Shown: positions 52,389 through 62,689, counted from the first letter of the stretch. The stretch: 64,000 bases of DNA from Anaerocolumna sp. AGMB13025 (GCF_029689925.1 NZ_CP121445.1:15001-79000), one strand, 5' to 3'. Notes: generated from the sequence alone by a model not told the origin. Made by a program: numbers and translations.

Positions 52389-54332
52389 ATGTTACAAGCA
52401 GAGTATATCAGGGATATGCATAGTAATTTTGTTGTTTTAAAGGGAATAGAAGGCAAGTCATCCGCGTATGGATCAAGGATGATCTTACATAATAATATTC
52501 CAGGATTACTAAAAACAGAGTTAAGATCCATTGATAATATGGATTTATTTTATTATGATGTAACTTCTAAAAAATCCCTTGCGGAGATTTGGGAAAATAA
52601 ATCCCTTAACTATTATGAACTAAGAAAAATAGTATCAGATATTCTTATAACCATTCAAAACAGCGGAGAATATCTGCTTTCAGAGAATGATTTTATTATA
52701 GAACCTAATTATATATTTCTGGATACCGGCTCTCAGAATATTTTATTATGCCATCTGGTGGGCAGGGATGAGAATATAAAAGAGCAATTGAGCAGACTGA
52801 TGGAATATCTAATGAATAAAGTAGATTATAAGGATGAAGCAGCGGTAGTTTTAATATATGCTTTATATAAAGAAAGTAAAGAGACAGACTGTACTTTTGA
52901 GAAATTATTAAAGGAGATAAATAAAAAGGATAATGAACCGAAAGTAAGAAAAATTAATGTCCAACAGATAGAGAAGATGGAACACAGGAAACCGGAAACA
53001 GACGAAACATATTCTGGGCAGAGTGGAGAGAAAACTAGAAAATTTAAAGCCAAAGAGACCCTTTTGGGAAAACCATCTATTCAAGATCTGGATAGTAAAA
53101 AGAACCAAAGAGTGAATTTCGCAAAAGAAAAATATAAAAATCAAAAAGTTCATAATCAAAAAAATAAAAACCAGAGGACACAAAACCAGAAGACACAAAA
53201 ACAATTAGATCAAAGTAGAATAAGGCAAAAGAATCAAAAACGTATGAGTCAAAATGAAAAAGATCAAAATGGAAAAACTCAAAAGACACTAATTCAAAAT
53301 GCACGAAACCATAATGTTATTCAGCCAACACAAAATGTTTTTGTTCAGAAAAACTTTAATAAAATAACACATAACCCCGGTTATCAATCATCTTTTCATC
53401 AAAATATAACGATTCTTACTGGAAAGATCCAATTCTGCATAAAAAATTTATTTCATAAATTTATTGTTAAAAGTACTGAGTTACCTCCCCCTTCACTGGA
53501 AAATCTGTCAGAACTGGAAGAGGTGGAAAGTGAGAGAGAAGTTCAGTATTTCGGATTAAAAACATTTGTTTTAGCGGGTATTTCTATACTAGCCGGTATC
53601 ATCATTTTGATAATAGCCTTGCAATTTAACTTATTGGATAACACCTTTGGTACACAAATAGATAGTATTAAACTTATTAGTTGCATTATCATTTTGGCTT
53701 GTATGGAAGCTTATGCCTTAATGAAACTTTTTGATACAAAAAACAAATTATCGAGAATCAAAACGGTAATAGAATATGCAGAAATTGAACCAGGGGATGC
53801 AGAATCAAAACCTGAATATGCAGAAATCAATGCAGACAAAGTTGCAGAATCAGAACCTGAATATGAAGAAAAAAATACAGATAAAGAAATGATATGGGAA
53901 GGCAGCAGGTGTTTTGATGATAAGGATAGTCAGGTTCAGGAGACTACTCAGTTTTTGTGGCAGAAGGACAGCAGTGACGAAGCAGAGAATACAGTAATTT
54001 TATCACAGCTTAAACCCTGGAAGCAGTACCACTTGGTTAGGTCAGATAATGAGATACAAAAGGAAATACCGGTTGATCATTTCCCGTTTCTTATTGGAAA
54101 ATTAAAAAAAGGTATGGATTTATTAATAGAAGATACCTCCGTCAGCCGAAGACATGCCAAGTTTACAAAAGAAGGGGAGGATATATTCCTTACGGATTTA
54201 AATTCAACGAATGGTACCTATATAAATGGTATAAGGATGGCAGCAAATAAGCCATATCTTCTTCATGAGAAAGATGAAATCGTATTCTCGCAGGTGAAGT
54301 ATATTTGGTCGGTATTAATCAGAGAGAATTAA
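52389..54332 (+). CDS. DUF6382/FHA-domain membrane protein of the tad cluster
   Basis: The 647-aa protein has an N-terminal domain of about 190 residues (the DUF6382 type) and a low-complexity linker rich in Gln, Asn and Lys (about 235-310, e.g. KNQRTQNQKTQKQ). Two hydrophobic helices lie near 393-412 and 425-443, and a C-terminal FHA domain near 570-645 (DTSVSRRHAKF; LNSTNGTYINGIRM). FHA domains bind phosphothreonine, so pilus function may be regulated by a Ser/Thr kinase. GGGAGG precedes the ATG. Confidence 0.83.
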   Translation: MLQAEYIRDMHSNFVVLKGIEGKSSAYGSRMILHNNIPGLLKTELRSIDNMDLFYYDVTSKKSLAEIWENKSLNYYELRKIVSDILITIQNSGEYLLSENDFIIEPNYIFLDTGSQNILLCHLVGRDENIKEQLSRLMEYLMNKVDYKDEAAVVLIYALYKESKETDCTFEKLLKEINKKDNEPKVRKINVQQIEKMEHRKPETDETYSGQSGEKTRKFKAKETLLGKPSIQDLDSKKNQRVNFAKEKYKNQKVHNQKNKNQRTQNQKTQKQLDQSRIRQKNQKRMSQNEKDQNGKTQKTLIQNARNHNVIQPTQNVFVQKNFNKITHNPGYQSSFHQNITILTGKIQFCIKNLFHKFIVKSTELPPPSLENLSELEEVESEREVQYFGLKTFVLAGISILAGIIILIIALQFNLLDNTFGTQIDSIKLISCIIILACMEAYALMKLFDTKNKLSRIKTVIEYAEIEPGDAESKPEYAEINADKVAESEPEYEEKNTDKEMIWEGSRCFDDKDSQVQETTQFLWQKDSSDEAENTVILSQLKPWKQYHLVRSDNEIQKEIPVDHFPFLIGKLKKGMDLLIEDTSVSRRHAKFTKEGEDIFLTDLNSTNGTYINGIRMAANKPYLLHEKDEIVFSQVKYIWSVLIREN

Positions 54333-54374
54333 GTTACATTTGATAACAGATAAGAATCATTATAAAGCACGGCA

Positions 54375-54580
54375 AGAGACTGCTGCAAATTTCAAAGAAT
54401 AAATCATCTGGTAGAGAACAAGGATTATAATTTGTAAAATTTTATGGAAAGTAAGCGCGGAGGACTGCAAGAAAGGAAATACAGCCGCATATGCGCTTAT
54501 ACCTGGAACAAAATTTTGACGAAATATAATCCTTATTTTATACGCAGTTTGGTATTCTACATTTTATAACAGTCTTTTTT
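54375..54580. mobile_element. palindromic miniature element (about 206 bp) before glpK
   Basis: The left part (AGAGACTGCTGCAAAT...CAAGGATTATAATTTGTAAA) is inverted at the right (AATATAATCCTTATTTT...AACAGTCTTTT). The left half is clearly related to the 67-bp copy at 35085. The middle has its own stem AAGCGC/GCGCTT. Ends are degenerate, so the limits are approximate. No frame. Confidence 0.65.
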
Positions 54581-54690
54581 AAAAACAGCCTTCTTGTATT
54601 AAAAGTCAAAAAATAGTATAATCTACCATAAGGAATCGTATATTCCATGGGTATTTGAGCAATTCAAACCATAATGTGGAGGGAAGTTAC

Positions 54691-56181
54691 GTGAAGAAAT
54701 ATGTAATGGCGTTGGACCAGGGAACCACCAGTTCCAGATGTATACTATTTGATAAGAAGGGTCAGATGTTAAGCATTGCACAGAAAGAATTTGAACAGAT
54801 CTATCCGGTAGCCGGTTGGGTAGAGCATAATCCAATGGAGATATGGTCATCTCAGATCAGTGTGGCAGCGGAAGCCATGGCAAAGATCGGAGCCAGCGCA
54901 GATGAAATTGCATCCATCGGGATTACCAATCAGCGGGAAACTACTATCGTATGGAATAAGCATACGGGGGAACCAGTTTATAATGCAATTGTATGGCAAT
55001 GCAGAAGAACCTCTGATACAGTAATGGAACTTAAAAAATCCGGATTTGATAAAGTGATACGAGAAAAAACCGGATTAATACCGGATGCCTACTTTTCCGG
55101 TACCAAAATAAAATGGATTTTAGACCATGTAGCGGGTGCAAGGGCAGAAGCAGAAGCCGGCAACCTTCTGTTTGGTACGGTGGATACCTGGCTGATCTGG
55201 AACCTTACTAAGGGAAGGGTGTTTGTTACGGATTACACCAATGCTTCCCGGACAATGCTATATGATATTAAAAAACTGGAATGGGATGAGGAGATATTAA
55301 AAGAACTGGATATCCCAAAATCCATGCTGCCGGAAGTAAAACCCTCCAGTTACATTTATGGTCATACGGATTCCGGTCATCTTGGGGGTGCCATACCCAT
55401 TGCCGGTGTAGCCGGGGACCAGCAGGCTGCCTTATTCGGACAATGCTGCTTTGAGCCGGGTGAAGTTAAGAATACTTATGGAACCGGCTGCTTTTTATTA
55501 ATGAATACAGGAAATGAAGCCATCTGGTCCCAGCATGGCTTGTTAACAACAATAGCAGCCAGTGAACCGGATAAGGTTCAGTATGCCCTCGAAGGCAGCG
55601 TATTTGTAGCAGGAGCAGCAATTCAATGGCTTCGGGATGAACTTGGGATTATACGGAATGCAGCCCAATCAGAAGAATATGCCATGTCGGTAGATGACAC
55701 AAGCGGCGTTTATGTAGTGCCTGCATTTTCAGGACTTGGAGCACCATACTGGGATCAGTATGCAAGGGGTACCATTGTTGGTATTACCAGAGGGTTTAAT
55801 AATAAACATCTGGTACGGGCAACCTTAGAAGCCATAGCTTATCAGACCAATGATGTACTTAATGCTATGGAACGAGATGCAGGCAATCGGTTAAAGTCCT
55901 TAAAAGTAGACGGTGGAGCGTCTGCTAATAATTTTTTAATGCAGTTTCAGGCTGATATATTGGATACAGTGGTTCACAGACCTTCCTGCATTGAAACTAC
56001 GGCTTTAGGTGCTGCATATCTTGCCGGACTAGCAACCGGATATTGGAAGGATAAAACAGAGATTAAGGAAAACTGGGCACTGTCAAAGACCTTTACTCCA
56101 CATATGGAAGTGGAAAAGCGGGTACAACTAATAACCGGATGGAAAAAGGCAGTGAAGCATTCCTTTAACTGGGCCGAGTAA
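54691..56181 (+). CDS. glpK: glycerol kinase
   Basis: The 496-aa FGGY-family kinase makes glycerol 3-phosphate from glycerol and ATP. Motifs: [16 protein letters not shown] at the N-terminus, [16 protein letters not shown] and [11 protein letters not shown] in the middle, and [20 protein letters not shown] near the C-terminus. A GTG start at 54691 behind GGAGG is preferred over a TTG at 54655. The gene is alone: no glpF or glpD is next to it in this window. Confidence 0.96.
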   Translation: MKKYVMALDQGTTSSRCILFDKKGQMLSIAQKEFEQIYPVAGWVEHNPMEIWSSQISVAAEAMAKIGASADEIASIGITNQRETTIVWNKHTGEPVYNAIVWQCRRTSDTVMELKKSGFDKVIREKTGLIPDAYFSGTKIKWILDHVAGARAEAEAGNLLFGTVDTWLIWNLTKGRVFVTDYTNASRTMLYDIKKLEWDEEILKELDIPKSMLPEVKPSSYIYGHTDSGHLGGAIPIAGVAGDQQAALFGQCCFEPGEVKNTYGTGCFLLMNTGNEAIWSQHGLLTTIAASEPDKVQYALEGSVFVAGAAIQWLRDELGIIRNAAQSEEYAMSVDDTSGVYVVPAFSGLGAPYWDQYARGTIVGITRGFNNKHLVRATLEAIAYQTNDVLNAMERDAGNRLKSLKVDGGASANNFLMQFQADILDTVVHRPSCIETTALGAAYLAGLATGYWKDKTEIKENWALSKTFTPHMEVEKRVQLITGWKKAVKHSFNWAE

Positions 56182-56321
56182 TAATTAACAAAGCAGTAGC
56201 AATAATAAATTAATAAAGCAATAATAATTTATGTAATAATATATAACTAAGAATAACTATACATTACCAGGTAATTCTTCTTATAGGGAAGGGCAAGATC
56301 AAGGAAAAGGATCATAAATAC

Positions 56322-57401
56322 ATGATAATAGATAGAATCAGATCAAAACTGTTACAAAGAGGGTTTAAGGAAGTTCAGGTAAATGCAGACGGTATTTATC
56401 TGCTTTCTTATAATGCCGGTCAGGAAGTTAATGTGATTGTATTTTTTGACTGTCCCGGGGGCTTGGAATTTACTACGGAACAATATAAGAATATCAGGGA
56501 TCAGCTCCAAAGGAATTATTCCCAGAGAGGTTTTACCGGCATCCGTATACAGCTTATCATCTGTACGAATCACATTGAAGCAGTTAGAAGGCTCCAGCCA
56601 GGCGAAAGCAATGAATGGCTCCTGGATATGAAAAACTTACGGTTAATTATTTATGAAAACCAGAACCCTGACTTTATGGGTATCAGAAATGAGATAGAAG
56701 AAATATTATTAAGCGCACAGGTATCAAATCTTGGGGAAGAATCTTTACACACACCATTGTATGAAAAACCGGTATATCCTGAGAATCGATCCTTATGGTC
56801 AAGGTATTTTTCAAAATGCAATACCTTTCTTATCCTTATTAATGTACTAGTCTTCCTATTTGTAGAAGGGAAGGACAATACCTCAATAGCTACGAACAAA
56901 GTCCTTGACTTTGGTGCTTTGTACTGGCCGGCAATCCGGTATAATTACGAATATTACCGGTTATTTACTTATATGTTTTTACATGGCGGCATTGAGCATC
57001 TGGGTAATAATATGATTGTGCTTTTAATTATTGGTGATAATTTGGAGAGAGCAGCAGGAAAGTTTAAGTACCTGTTAATCTATTTTGGCTCAGGAGTTAT
57101 TGCAGGGATTGTCTCCATGAGTTATAATATGTTAAATAATACGAATACGGTGTCTATCGGAGCCTCAGGTGCCATCTTCGGAGTGGTAGGCGCTGTGGCG
57201 TATATAGTTGTAGTAAACAAAGGACGCTTAGAAGACATCAGTACAAGACAGATTGCTCTTTTTGTTGTGTTCAGCCTATATGGCGGACTTACCAGCCAGG
57301 GTGTTGACAACGCCGCCCATATCGGCGGTTTGGCAGGAGGAATCCTATTGGCAGCCATATTTTATCGTAAACAAAAGAAAAGAGAACCGGAAAGGGGTTA
57401 A
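56322..57401 (+). CDS. rhomboid-family intramembrane serine protease
   Basis: The 359-aa protein has a cytoplasmic N-terminal part (1-165) followed by six to seven helices. The catalytic pair is S282 in SIGASGAIFG and H333 in NAAHIGGLAGG. HGGIEHLGNN (221-230) is the conserved loop-1/helix-2 sequence. It cleaves membrane proteins within helices. It lies 3 bases before the SCP2-domain gene, so the two are one operon. Confidence 0.93.
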   Translation: MIIDRIRSKLLQRGFKEVQVNADGIYLLSYNAGQEVNVIVFFDCPGGLEFTTEQYKNIRDQLQRNYSQRGFTGIRIQLIICTNHIEAVRRLQPGESNEWLLDMKNLRLIIYENQNPDFMGIRNEIEEILLSAQVSNLGEESLHTPLYEKPVYPENRSLWSRYFSKCNTFLILINVLVFLFVEGKDNTSIATNKVLDFGALYWPAIRYNYEYYRLFTYMFLHGGIEHLGNNMIVLLIIGDNLERAAGKFKYLLIYFGSGVIAGIVSMSYNMLNNTNTVSIGASGAIFGVVGAVAYIVVVNKGRLEDISTRQIALFVVFSLYGGLTSQGVDNAAHIGGLAGGILLAAIFYRKQKKREPERG

Positions 57402-57404
57402 TGT

Positions 57405-58403
57405 ATGAATGTAAATATCTACTACGGCGGACGGGGGTTAATCGAAGACCCCACAATATATGTCATTAACAAGTTAACTGAGGTTTTAAACGAAATCCGT
57501 GTTAATGTGGTAAAATATAACTTATATGAAGAAAAGAACGCCATTGCTGTTCTGCCTAAGACCTTGAAAGAAGCAGATGGCATCATATTGGCTACAAATG
57601 TGGAATGGTTAGGAATCGGGGGCTATATGCAGCAGTTTTTGGATGCCTGCTGGCTGTATGGAGATAAGGAACATATCAGTAAATTATATATGATGCCCAT
57701 CGTTATGGCTAATTCCTACGGAGAACGGGAAGCAGAACTTTATTTAATAAAAGCCTGGGAAATGCTTGGAGGGATAACCTGTAACGGACTCCGTGCTTAT
57801 GTGGAAGATCATGTGGATTTTGAGACGAATTCCACATATGGGCAGATAATTGAGAAGCAGGCGGAATTATTTTATAAAGTAATTAATCAGAAGACCAAGA
57901 TGCTGCCGGCAAGTAATTCAGTAATCAGAAATAATATGCTAAAAGGCTTTTCCAATGATTTAACACCCCAGGAGAATGAACAACTGTCCATGTACGTATC
58001 GGACGATACCTATGTTAAGAAGCAGAAAGAAGATATTGAGGAGCTGGCTCAGATTTTTAAAGGAATGCTTGGATCTCAGGAAAAGGAATTAAAACAGGAG
58101 TTTATCCATAACATAAGAGAGAATTTTCATCCTTTAAATGATTTTAAAGCCAGTTATACCATAGAAATTAATGATACCATGAAAACCCTGGTCATTGATG
58201 TAAACGGTTCCAATCTTAACTGTTATTATGGAGAGAAGGAAGATGCGGATGTTGCCGCCAGAACTACCTATGATGTATTGAATAAAATAATTAACGGACG
58301 GATGACGGTCCAGAGAGCTTTTATGTCGGGTGAACTCACAGCAAAAGGTAATTTTAAAACCTTACGGACCTTCGACCAGATATTCCAGTTTAATATCATA
58401 TAG
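57405..58403 (+). CDS. flavodoxin-fold/SCP2 sterol-carrier domain protein
   Basis: The 332-aa protein seems to have two domains. Residues of about 1-165 resemble an NADPH-dependent FMN reductase or flavodoxin fold (ADGIILATNVEWLGIGGYMQ). Residues of about 225-332 resemble SCP2 (VQRAFMSGELTAKGNFKTLR). SCP2 domains bind lipids. The enzymatic activity is unknown. It is coupled to the rhomboid gene. Confidence 0.75.
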   Translation: MNVNIYYGGRGLIEDPTIYVINKLTEVLNEIRVNVVKYNLYEEKNAIAVLPKTLKEADGIILATNVEWLGIGGYMQQFLDACWLYGDKEHISKLYMMPIVMANSYGEREAELYLIKAWEMLGGITCNGLRAYVEDHVDFETNSTYGQIIEKQAELFYKVINQKTKMLPASNSVIRNNMLKGFSNDLTPQENEQLSMYVSDDTYVKKQKEDIEELAQIFKGMLGSQEKELKQEFIHNIRENFHPLNDFKASYTIEINDTMKTLVIDVNGSNLNCYYGEKEDADVAARTTYDVLNKIINGRMTVQRAFMSGELTAKGNFKTLRTFDQIFQFNII

Positions 58404-58433
58404 CTCTGCTCCAAGGAATATTTTTTGTAGGGA

Positions 58434-58465
58434 TTCAAAGGATTAGCGGAAACTAATCCTTTGAA
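58434..58465. terminator. hairpin behind the rhomboid-SCP2 operon
   Basis: TTCAAAGGATTAG (58434-58446) and CTAATCCTTTGAA (58453-58465) are perfect 13-base arms with loop CGGAAA. No T run follows on the plus strand, while TACAAAAAA on the other side gives a weak T run for the minus strand. It lies between convergent genes. Confidence 0.6.
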
Positions 58466-58569
58466 TAGGATAAAACAGGTAATTGGGACAAAATTATGTA
58501 AAATGATTCCGTCGTAGACATCAGAATAAGCAGTATGGGGGGAGTACCCATATTGTTATACGGTTGTTA

Positions 58570-59310
58570 TTAAGATAATGGAAGGTTGATAATAAAGCTG
58601 GTCTTTTCCTCAGTCGAGGTTACTTCGATCGTACCGTTGTGGGCATCAACGATGTTAGAAGAAATTGCTAGTCCGAGACCGGAACCACCAGGCTTATAAG
58701 TTACAAAGGGCTTGAAGATTGTGGGTAATTCATCAGCCGGGATTATCTTACCGTTATTCTGGACTTCAATTATTAGATGGGAAGGTACTGAAACTCTGCA
58801 TACTATATTGATATAGCAGCCTCTCTCGGTTGCTTCAAATGCATTTCGAAGCAAGTTTGTAAAGACTTGGGTAATCTTTACCGGGTCTAAGGAATAGCTG
58901 ATATAGTAGGGTATATCAGCTTCTGCTATCGTTAATGTCAAATCAATACCGTTTTGTTCGGCTAGGGGTAAAAAGGTGCTTATTACCGATTTTAGTAAAA
59001 GAAGGAAATCCTGCTTTTGCTTTGTTATTGATTCACTATGATTGAACTTACTAACCTCAGTTAACAAAATTTCTAATCCGTTTATATCTTCCGTTAATTG
59101 ATTCCAGTATTTAAATTCTTTGGCTTCTGGGTGGACGGTTTCAATTAACTGGGCTGTACTCTTAATCAAAGTTAATGGATTTCGAATCTCGTGAGAGATT
59201 TGTGAGGTAAGAATATTACATTCTTTCATAGTTTTGTTAATAAAGTAAGCAAAATCATCATTGGAATTCATTAATTCCGTAAGTTTTTTTTGTTCTTCCT
59301 TCGTAAACAT
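58570..59310 (-). CDS. soluble orphan histidine kinase, sporulation-kinase-like
   Basis: The 246-aa protein has no membrane helix. The H box is SQISHEIRNPLTLIKSTAQL with H40, only 30 residues from the N-terminus; N box NLLRNAFEAT and GGSGLGLAIS follow. No response regulator is next to it. The H box resembles orphan kinases that feed Spo0A. The ATG at 59310 is preceded by AGGAGGTGA; a longer upstream frame is not needed. Confidence 0.85.
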   Translation of the reverse strand: MFTKEEQKKLTELMNSNDDFAYFINKTMKECNILTSQISHEIRNPLTLIKSTAQLIETVHPEAKEFKYWNQLTEDINGLEILLTEVSKFNHSESITKQKQDFLLLLKSVISTFLPLAEQNGIDLTLTIAEADIPYYISYSLDPVKITQVFTNLLRNAFEATERGCYINIVCRVSVPSHLIIEVQNNGKIIPADELPTIFKPFVTYKPGGSGLGLAISSNIVDAHNGTIEVTSTEEKTSFIINLPLS

Positions 59311-59472
59311 TTTGTTCACCTCCTGAACTAATATTAGCAGAATATGGTATATTATACAATATAATCTCATTTACAAGAAACGACAGTAAACACTTTGAAA
59401 ATGATTATAAAATGTATATTAATGTAGTATTATTTGTAGAAAATTATATAAAATGATTTAGGAGGCAGAAAT

Positions 59473-59889
59473 ATGAGTAATAATTGTATATTTTGTAAGA
59501 TTATTGGGAATGAAATTTCTTCGGTTTCGCTGTATGAAGATGACGATTTTAAGGTAATAATGGACATTTCCCCCGCTGCAAAGGGACATGCTGTTTTAAT
59601 TCCCAAGAAGCATTTTGCCAATCTATTTGAAATGGATGAGAATACCGCTTCAAAAGTTTTTGTGGTAGTAGCCAAAGTGGCCAAGGCAATAAAAGAAGAA
59701 TTAAACTGCGACGGTCTTAACATCCTGCAGAATAATGGAGAAGCAGCCGGTCAGACGGTATTCCATTTTCACATCCACTTTATCCCCAGATATTATAAGG
59801 ATTCTGTAGATATTACCTGGGGACATGATCGTTACGGGGAAGGAGAAGCAGAGTCAATAGCAGAAGCAATCCGAGCAAGAATTGTTTAG
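59473..59889 (+). CDS. HIT-family nucleotide hydrolase (Hinit-like)
   Basis: The 138-aa protein has the histidine triad HFHIHFIPRY, with the first catalytic part CIFCKIIGNEISS at the N-terminus (a C-x2-C zinc pair). Such proteins cleave nucleoside phosphoramidates. AGGAGG lies just before the ATG. It is a single gene with a terminator at 59903. Confidence 0.93.
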   Translation: MSNNCIFCKIIGNEISSVSLYEDDDFKVIMDISPAAKGHAVLIPKKHFANLFEMDENTASKVFVVVAKVAKAIKEELNCDGLNILQNNGEAAGQTVFHFHIHFIPRYYKDSVDITWGHDRYGEGEAESIAEAIRARIV

Positions 59890-59902
59890 GTAATGAATCA
59901 TG

Positions 59903-60007
59903 AAAACACGCCAAATCAAAAGATGAAGTATTCTAAACCGAAAGATATCCGCAGAAAGCCATTAAGGTGAAAGAAAGCTTCATAACTTGATATGACGTGT
60001 TTTTTAT
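59903..60007 (+). terminator. long imperfect terminator behind the HIT gene
   Basis: AACACG-AATCAA in the left arm (59905-59919) pairs with TTGATATGACGTGTT at 59987-60001 with two mismatches, and GATGAAG/CTTCAT pair within. T residues follow to 60006. The branched interior is about 65 bases. Confidence 0.6.
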
Positions 60008-60174
60008 ATGAAAGTTATTATATTTAATTTCTGATTCTAAAGCTACATCAAATACTTGTAAAATATTTTTAAACAATTTTATAGGATATTGTAAAACCAC
60101 AATAAGTACAAGTTAAAAAACTATTTTCATCATTTTAAAAGCAGTACCAAATTAAATTTACGTTAGGCTGGCGG

Positions 60175-61239
60175 TTAATGTGAAATATCCTTGATCAGTT
60201 TTATAATCGTTTCGATAGAATTATTTAACTCGCTCTGACTCATCGCCTCAATATATGTCTTTCGTTTTGTATAAACGGACTCAACGGCATCTAATAAAGA
60301 ATCCTTTGATAAGGCTTCTTCCTTTAACACATAGCTGTAACCCTGACGTTCAAAAGACTCGGCATTTAAAATCTGGTCACCCCGGCTGGAAGCTGCCGAG
60401 AGAGGAATCAGAATGTGGGGTTTTCTTAGTGCCAGCAATTCGCAGATTGCATTGGCGCCTGCCCTTGAAATAACAACATCGGCAGCCTCTAACAGATCAC
60501 TTAATTCTTTCTTTATATACTCAAACTGGACATAACCCGGAGTATTTCTTAAGCTTTCATCCAGTTTGTCTTTTCCGCATAGATGGACAACCTGAAATTT
60601 CTCCAGTAAGACAGGAAGAATGGCTCTTACTGCTTCATTGACCACTACGGAACCGGTACTGCCGCCTACTACTAATAACACTGGTTTATTACGGGAAAAT
60701 CCGCAAAAGTCAAGTCCCCTCAGCTTATTGCCGGAAAATAGCTCCTGTCTGATGGGAGTTCCGGTTAAGACAGCCTTGCCCTCCGGCAGAAATTTGACTG
60801 TCTCGGGAAAATTGGCACATACCTTTTTGGCAGAGGGAATACTTATCTTATTGGCAAGACCGGGAGTCATATCAGATTCGTGGATAATAACCGGCACACC
60901 TTTTCGTTTGGCTGCAAGTACCACAGGAACCGATACAAAGCCTCCTTTGGAAAATACGACATCCGGTTTTAGCTTCTTAATTAAGGTCAACGCCTCAAAA
61001 AAACCTTTTACCACCTTAAAGGGATCGCTGAAATTTTTGGGATCAAAATACCGTCTTAATTTACCGGAGGATATGCCATAGTAAGGAATAGTAAGCTCCT
61101 CGATTAATTTTTTTTCAATGCCGTCATAGGATCCGATGTAATGAACCTCATATCCTTCTCTCTTTAGTGCAGGAAGCAAGGCGATGTTAGGAGTAACATG
61201 CCCGGCCGTTCCGCCCCCGGTTAAGACAATTCGTTTCAT
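60175..61239 (-). CDS. murG: undecaprenyl-PP-MurNAc-pentapeptide GlcNAc transferase (MurG)
   Basis: The 354-aa glycosyltransferase makes lipid II from lipid I on the cytoplasmic face of the membrane. The N-terminal [14 protein letters not shown] (7-20), the middle [15 protein letters not shown] and the C-terminal [16 protein letters not shown], which binds UDP-GlcNAc, are intact. The start at 61239 is chosen; a longer frame only translates the leader. It lies outside a mur/fts cluster and is preceded by one copy of the structured leader, which suggests a separate control. Confidence 0.95.
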   Translation of the reverse strand: MKRIVLTGGGTAGHVTPNIALLPALKREGYEVHYIGSYDGIEKKLIEELTIPYYGISSGKLRRYFDPKNFSDPFKVVKGFFEALTLIKKLKPDVVFSKGGFVSVPVVLAAKRKGVPVIIHESDMTPGLANKISIPSAKKVCANFPETVKFLPEGKAVLTGTPIRQELFSGNKLRGLDFCGFSRNKPVLLVVGGSTGSVVVNEAVRAILPVLLEKFQVVHLCGKDKLDESLRNTPGYVQFEYIKKELSDLLEAADVVISRAGANAICELLALRKPHILIPLSAASSRGDQILNAESFERQGYSYVLKEEALSKDSLLDAVESVYTKRKTYIEAMSQSELNNSIETIIKLIKDISH

Positions 61240-61363
61240 TTTTATACCCATTGCATATCGCAAGCTCCTTGCGATACTGCCACATAATAAAATGTGAAAC
61301 AAGTTTCACAGGTTGGAAGAATCGTAGTGTGGCATCCTTTCAATTCTATATTTTCTTTCAACC
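61240..61363 (-). promoter_or_regulatory. structured pseudoknot leader, copy B, before murG
   Basis: On the minus strand P1 pairs GGTTGAAAGAA (61363-61353) with TTCTTCCAACC (61321-61311), one mismatch. P2 pairs TGCCACA (61334-61328) with TGTGGCA (61284-61278). P3 is TGTGAAAC-TT-GTTTCACA (61310-61293). P4 is TATCGCAAG-GAG-CTTGCGATA (61276-61256). GCAATGGG and the ATG follow. It differs from copy A mostly at places that keep pairing, e.g. G-T to A-T in P3 and P4. Confidence 0.78.
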
Positions 61364-61374
61364 TTTATTCAACC

Positions 61375-61614
61375 TTATTTTTTCCATTCCTTTAAGGCTT
61401 TTGTCAGCTGATCAGGACAGGAAGTTGATTTAAAGCCGCATTTTGTCCCTTCTAACCTTGTAATTACCTCATCAATGGACATACCTGCAACTAATTTAGA
61501 GATACCCGCAGTATTACCGGAGCATCCTCCTATAAAAATAACATTCTTAACAATATTGTCTTCTACTTCAAAACTGATTTCAGAGCAGCAGACACCAGAA
61601 GTCTTATATAACAT
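61375..61614 (-). CDS. TSCPD-domain protein
   Basis: The 79-aa protein has cysteines in VCCSEISF, GGCSGNTAG and the family-naming TSCPDQL at residues of about 65-71. Such short proteins resemble the C-terminal metal-binding tail of vitamin-B12-dependent ribonucleotide reductase. Of three ATGs the third (61614) is best spaced from AAAGGA. It lies upstream of the murG leader on the same strand, so it may be co-transcribed with murG. Confidence 0.82.
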   Translation of the reverse strand: MLYKTSGVCCSEISFEVEDNIVKNVIFIGGCSGNTAGISKLVAGMSIDEVITRLEGTKCGFKSTSCPDQLTKALKEWKK

Positions 61615-61822
61615 AATCATCATATCCTTTCTATGTAAATGGTAACCCTTGAAATATTCAGATTCAAGTTCTTTATTATTATAACATTTTTTGAAGCCGG
61701 TGCAAGAATGAATTTAGATAAAATCGTTACAATTGCCGGATAGCCATAACACCTTGTGTATTTTGTGCAGGAATAATCTTGCAGTAAACCCTGAATTCCG
61801 TTATAATACATCAATATAGAGT

Positions 61823-61876
61823 ATTGGGTAATTGCATTGAACGCAGATATCATATGGAAGGTTCTCAATTACCAAT
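61823..61876. repeat. short palindrome-ended remnant related to the 19440 element
   Basis: ATTGGGTAATTGC at the left and CAATTACCAAT at the right repeat the first bases of the 153-bp element at 19440 (ATTGGTAATTG). The interior is too short and no target duplication is seen. It may be a decayed copy just before mtnN. Confidence 0.4.
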
Positions 61877-61906
61877 ATAAGTTATGATTGTGAGGAGATG
61901 TAAGGT

Positions 61907-62605
61907 ATGGATAGAATTGGTATAATTGGTGCAATGGATGAAGAAGTTAACCAGTTAAAGGGTAAGATGACAGAAGTAAAAGTTACCGGTAAAGCCGGAA
62001 TGGATTTTTTATCCGGTAAACTTGGCAGTAAAGATGTTGTTATTGTACGTTCTGGTATCGGCAAAGTAAATGCAGCCATAAGTACTCAGATATTAATTGA
62101 TGATTTTCAAACGGGTGTTGTAATCAATACCGGAATAGCCGGGTCCTTAAAAGCAGAAATCAACATCGGGGACATGGTTGTGTCAACTGATGCTCTTCAT
62201 CATGACATGGATGCGACTGGCTTTGGCTATGAATACGGTGTTATTCCAAGAATGGAAACCTCAGTATTTAAAGCGGAAGAAGAGCTTGTTAAAAAAGCAG
62301 TCCGGATCTGCAGTCAGGTAAATCCTGATATAGCTGTATACTCCGGCAGAGTCGTAAGCGGTGATCAGTTTATCAGTGATAAAGCTAAGAAAACCTGGAT
62401 CTCAAATCAGTTTGAGGGATTTTGTACAGAGATGGAAGGTGCAGCCATAGCACATACTGCATACTTAAATAAAGTTCCTTTTTTAATTATACGTGCCATA
62501 TCCGATAAAGCAGATGACAGCGCCAATATGGATTATGGCAAGTTTGAAGCCGCAGCCATTGCCCATACGGTAAAATTTGTTACAGCCCTGATTGAGGAAC
62601 TGTAA
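61907..62605 (+). CDS. mtnN: 5'-methylthioadenosine/S-adenosylhomocysteine nucleosidase
   Basis: The 232-aa enzyme cleaves adenine from MTA and SAH, recycling products of SAM use. GIIGAMDEEV at the N-terminus holds E12, CTEMEGAAIAH holds E177 and RAISDKADDSAN holds the catalytic D200. Length and motifs are typical. GAGGAG precedes the ATG by about 9 bases. No luxS or other SAM gene is adjacent in the window. Confidence 0.96.
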   Translation: MDRIGIIGAMDEEVNQLKGKMTEVKVTGKAGMDFLSGKLGSKDVVIVRSGIGKVNAAISTQILIDDFQTGVVINTGIAGSLKAEINIGDMVVSTDALHHDMDATGFGYEYGVIPRMETSVFKAEEELVKKAVRICSQVNPDIAVYSGRVVSGDQFISDKAKKTWISNQFEGFCTEMEGAAIAHTAYLNKVPFLIIRAISDKADDSANMDYGKFEAAAIAHTVKFVTALIEEL

Positions 62606-62659
62606 AAATCCCGTAATTAAATTATAGTAAGAAACTGGAGTCGATAAGACAAGTTTTCA

Positions 62660-62689
62660 TTGACTGTAATTGACACAAAACTTTATAAT
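62660..62689 (+). promoter_or_regulatory. possible sigma-A promoter before the coiled-coil membrane protein gene
   Basis: TTGACT (62660-62665), 18 bases, then TATAAT (62684-62689). It would give a leader of about 155 bases before the GTG at 62854. The leader's GAACCCTAAAGGCTTACG stretch matches no RNA I know. Confidence 0.5.

Noticed and set aside
61620..61868. Minus-strand 82-codon frame upstream of the TSCPD gene
   Set aside because: It crosses the palindromic remnant and promoter region, has no ribosome site and no protein-like pattern.
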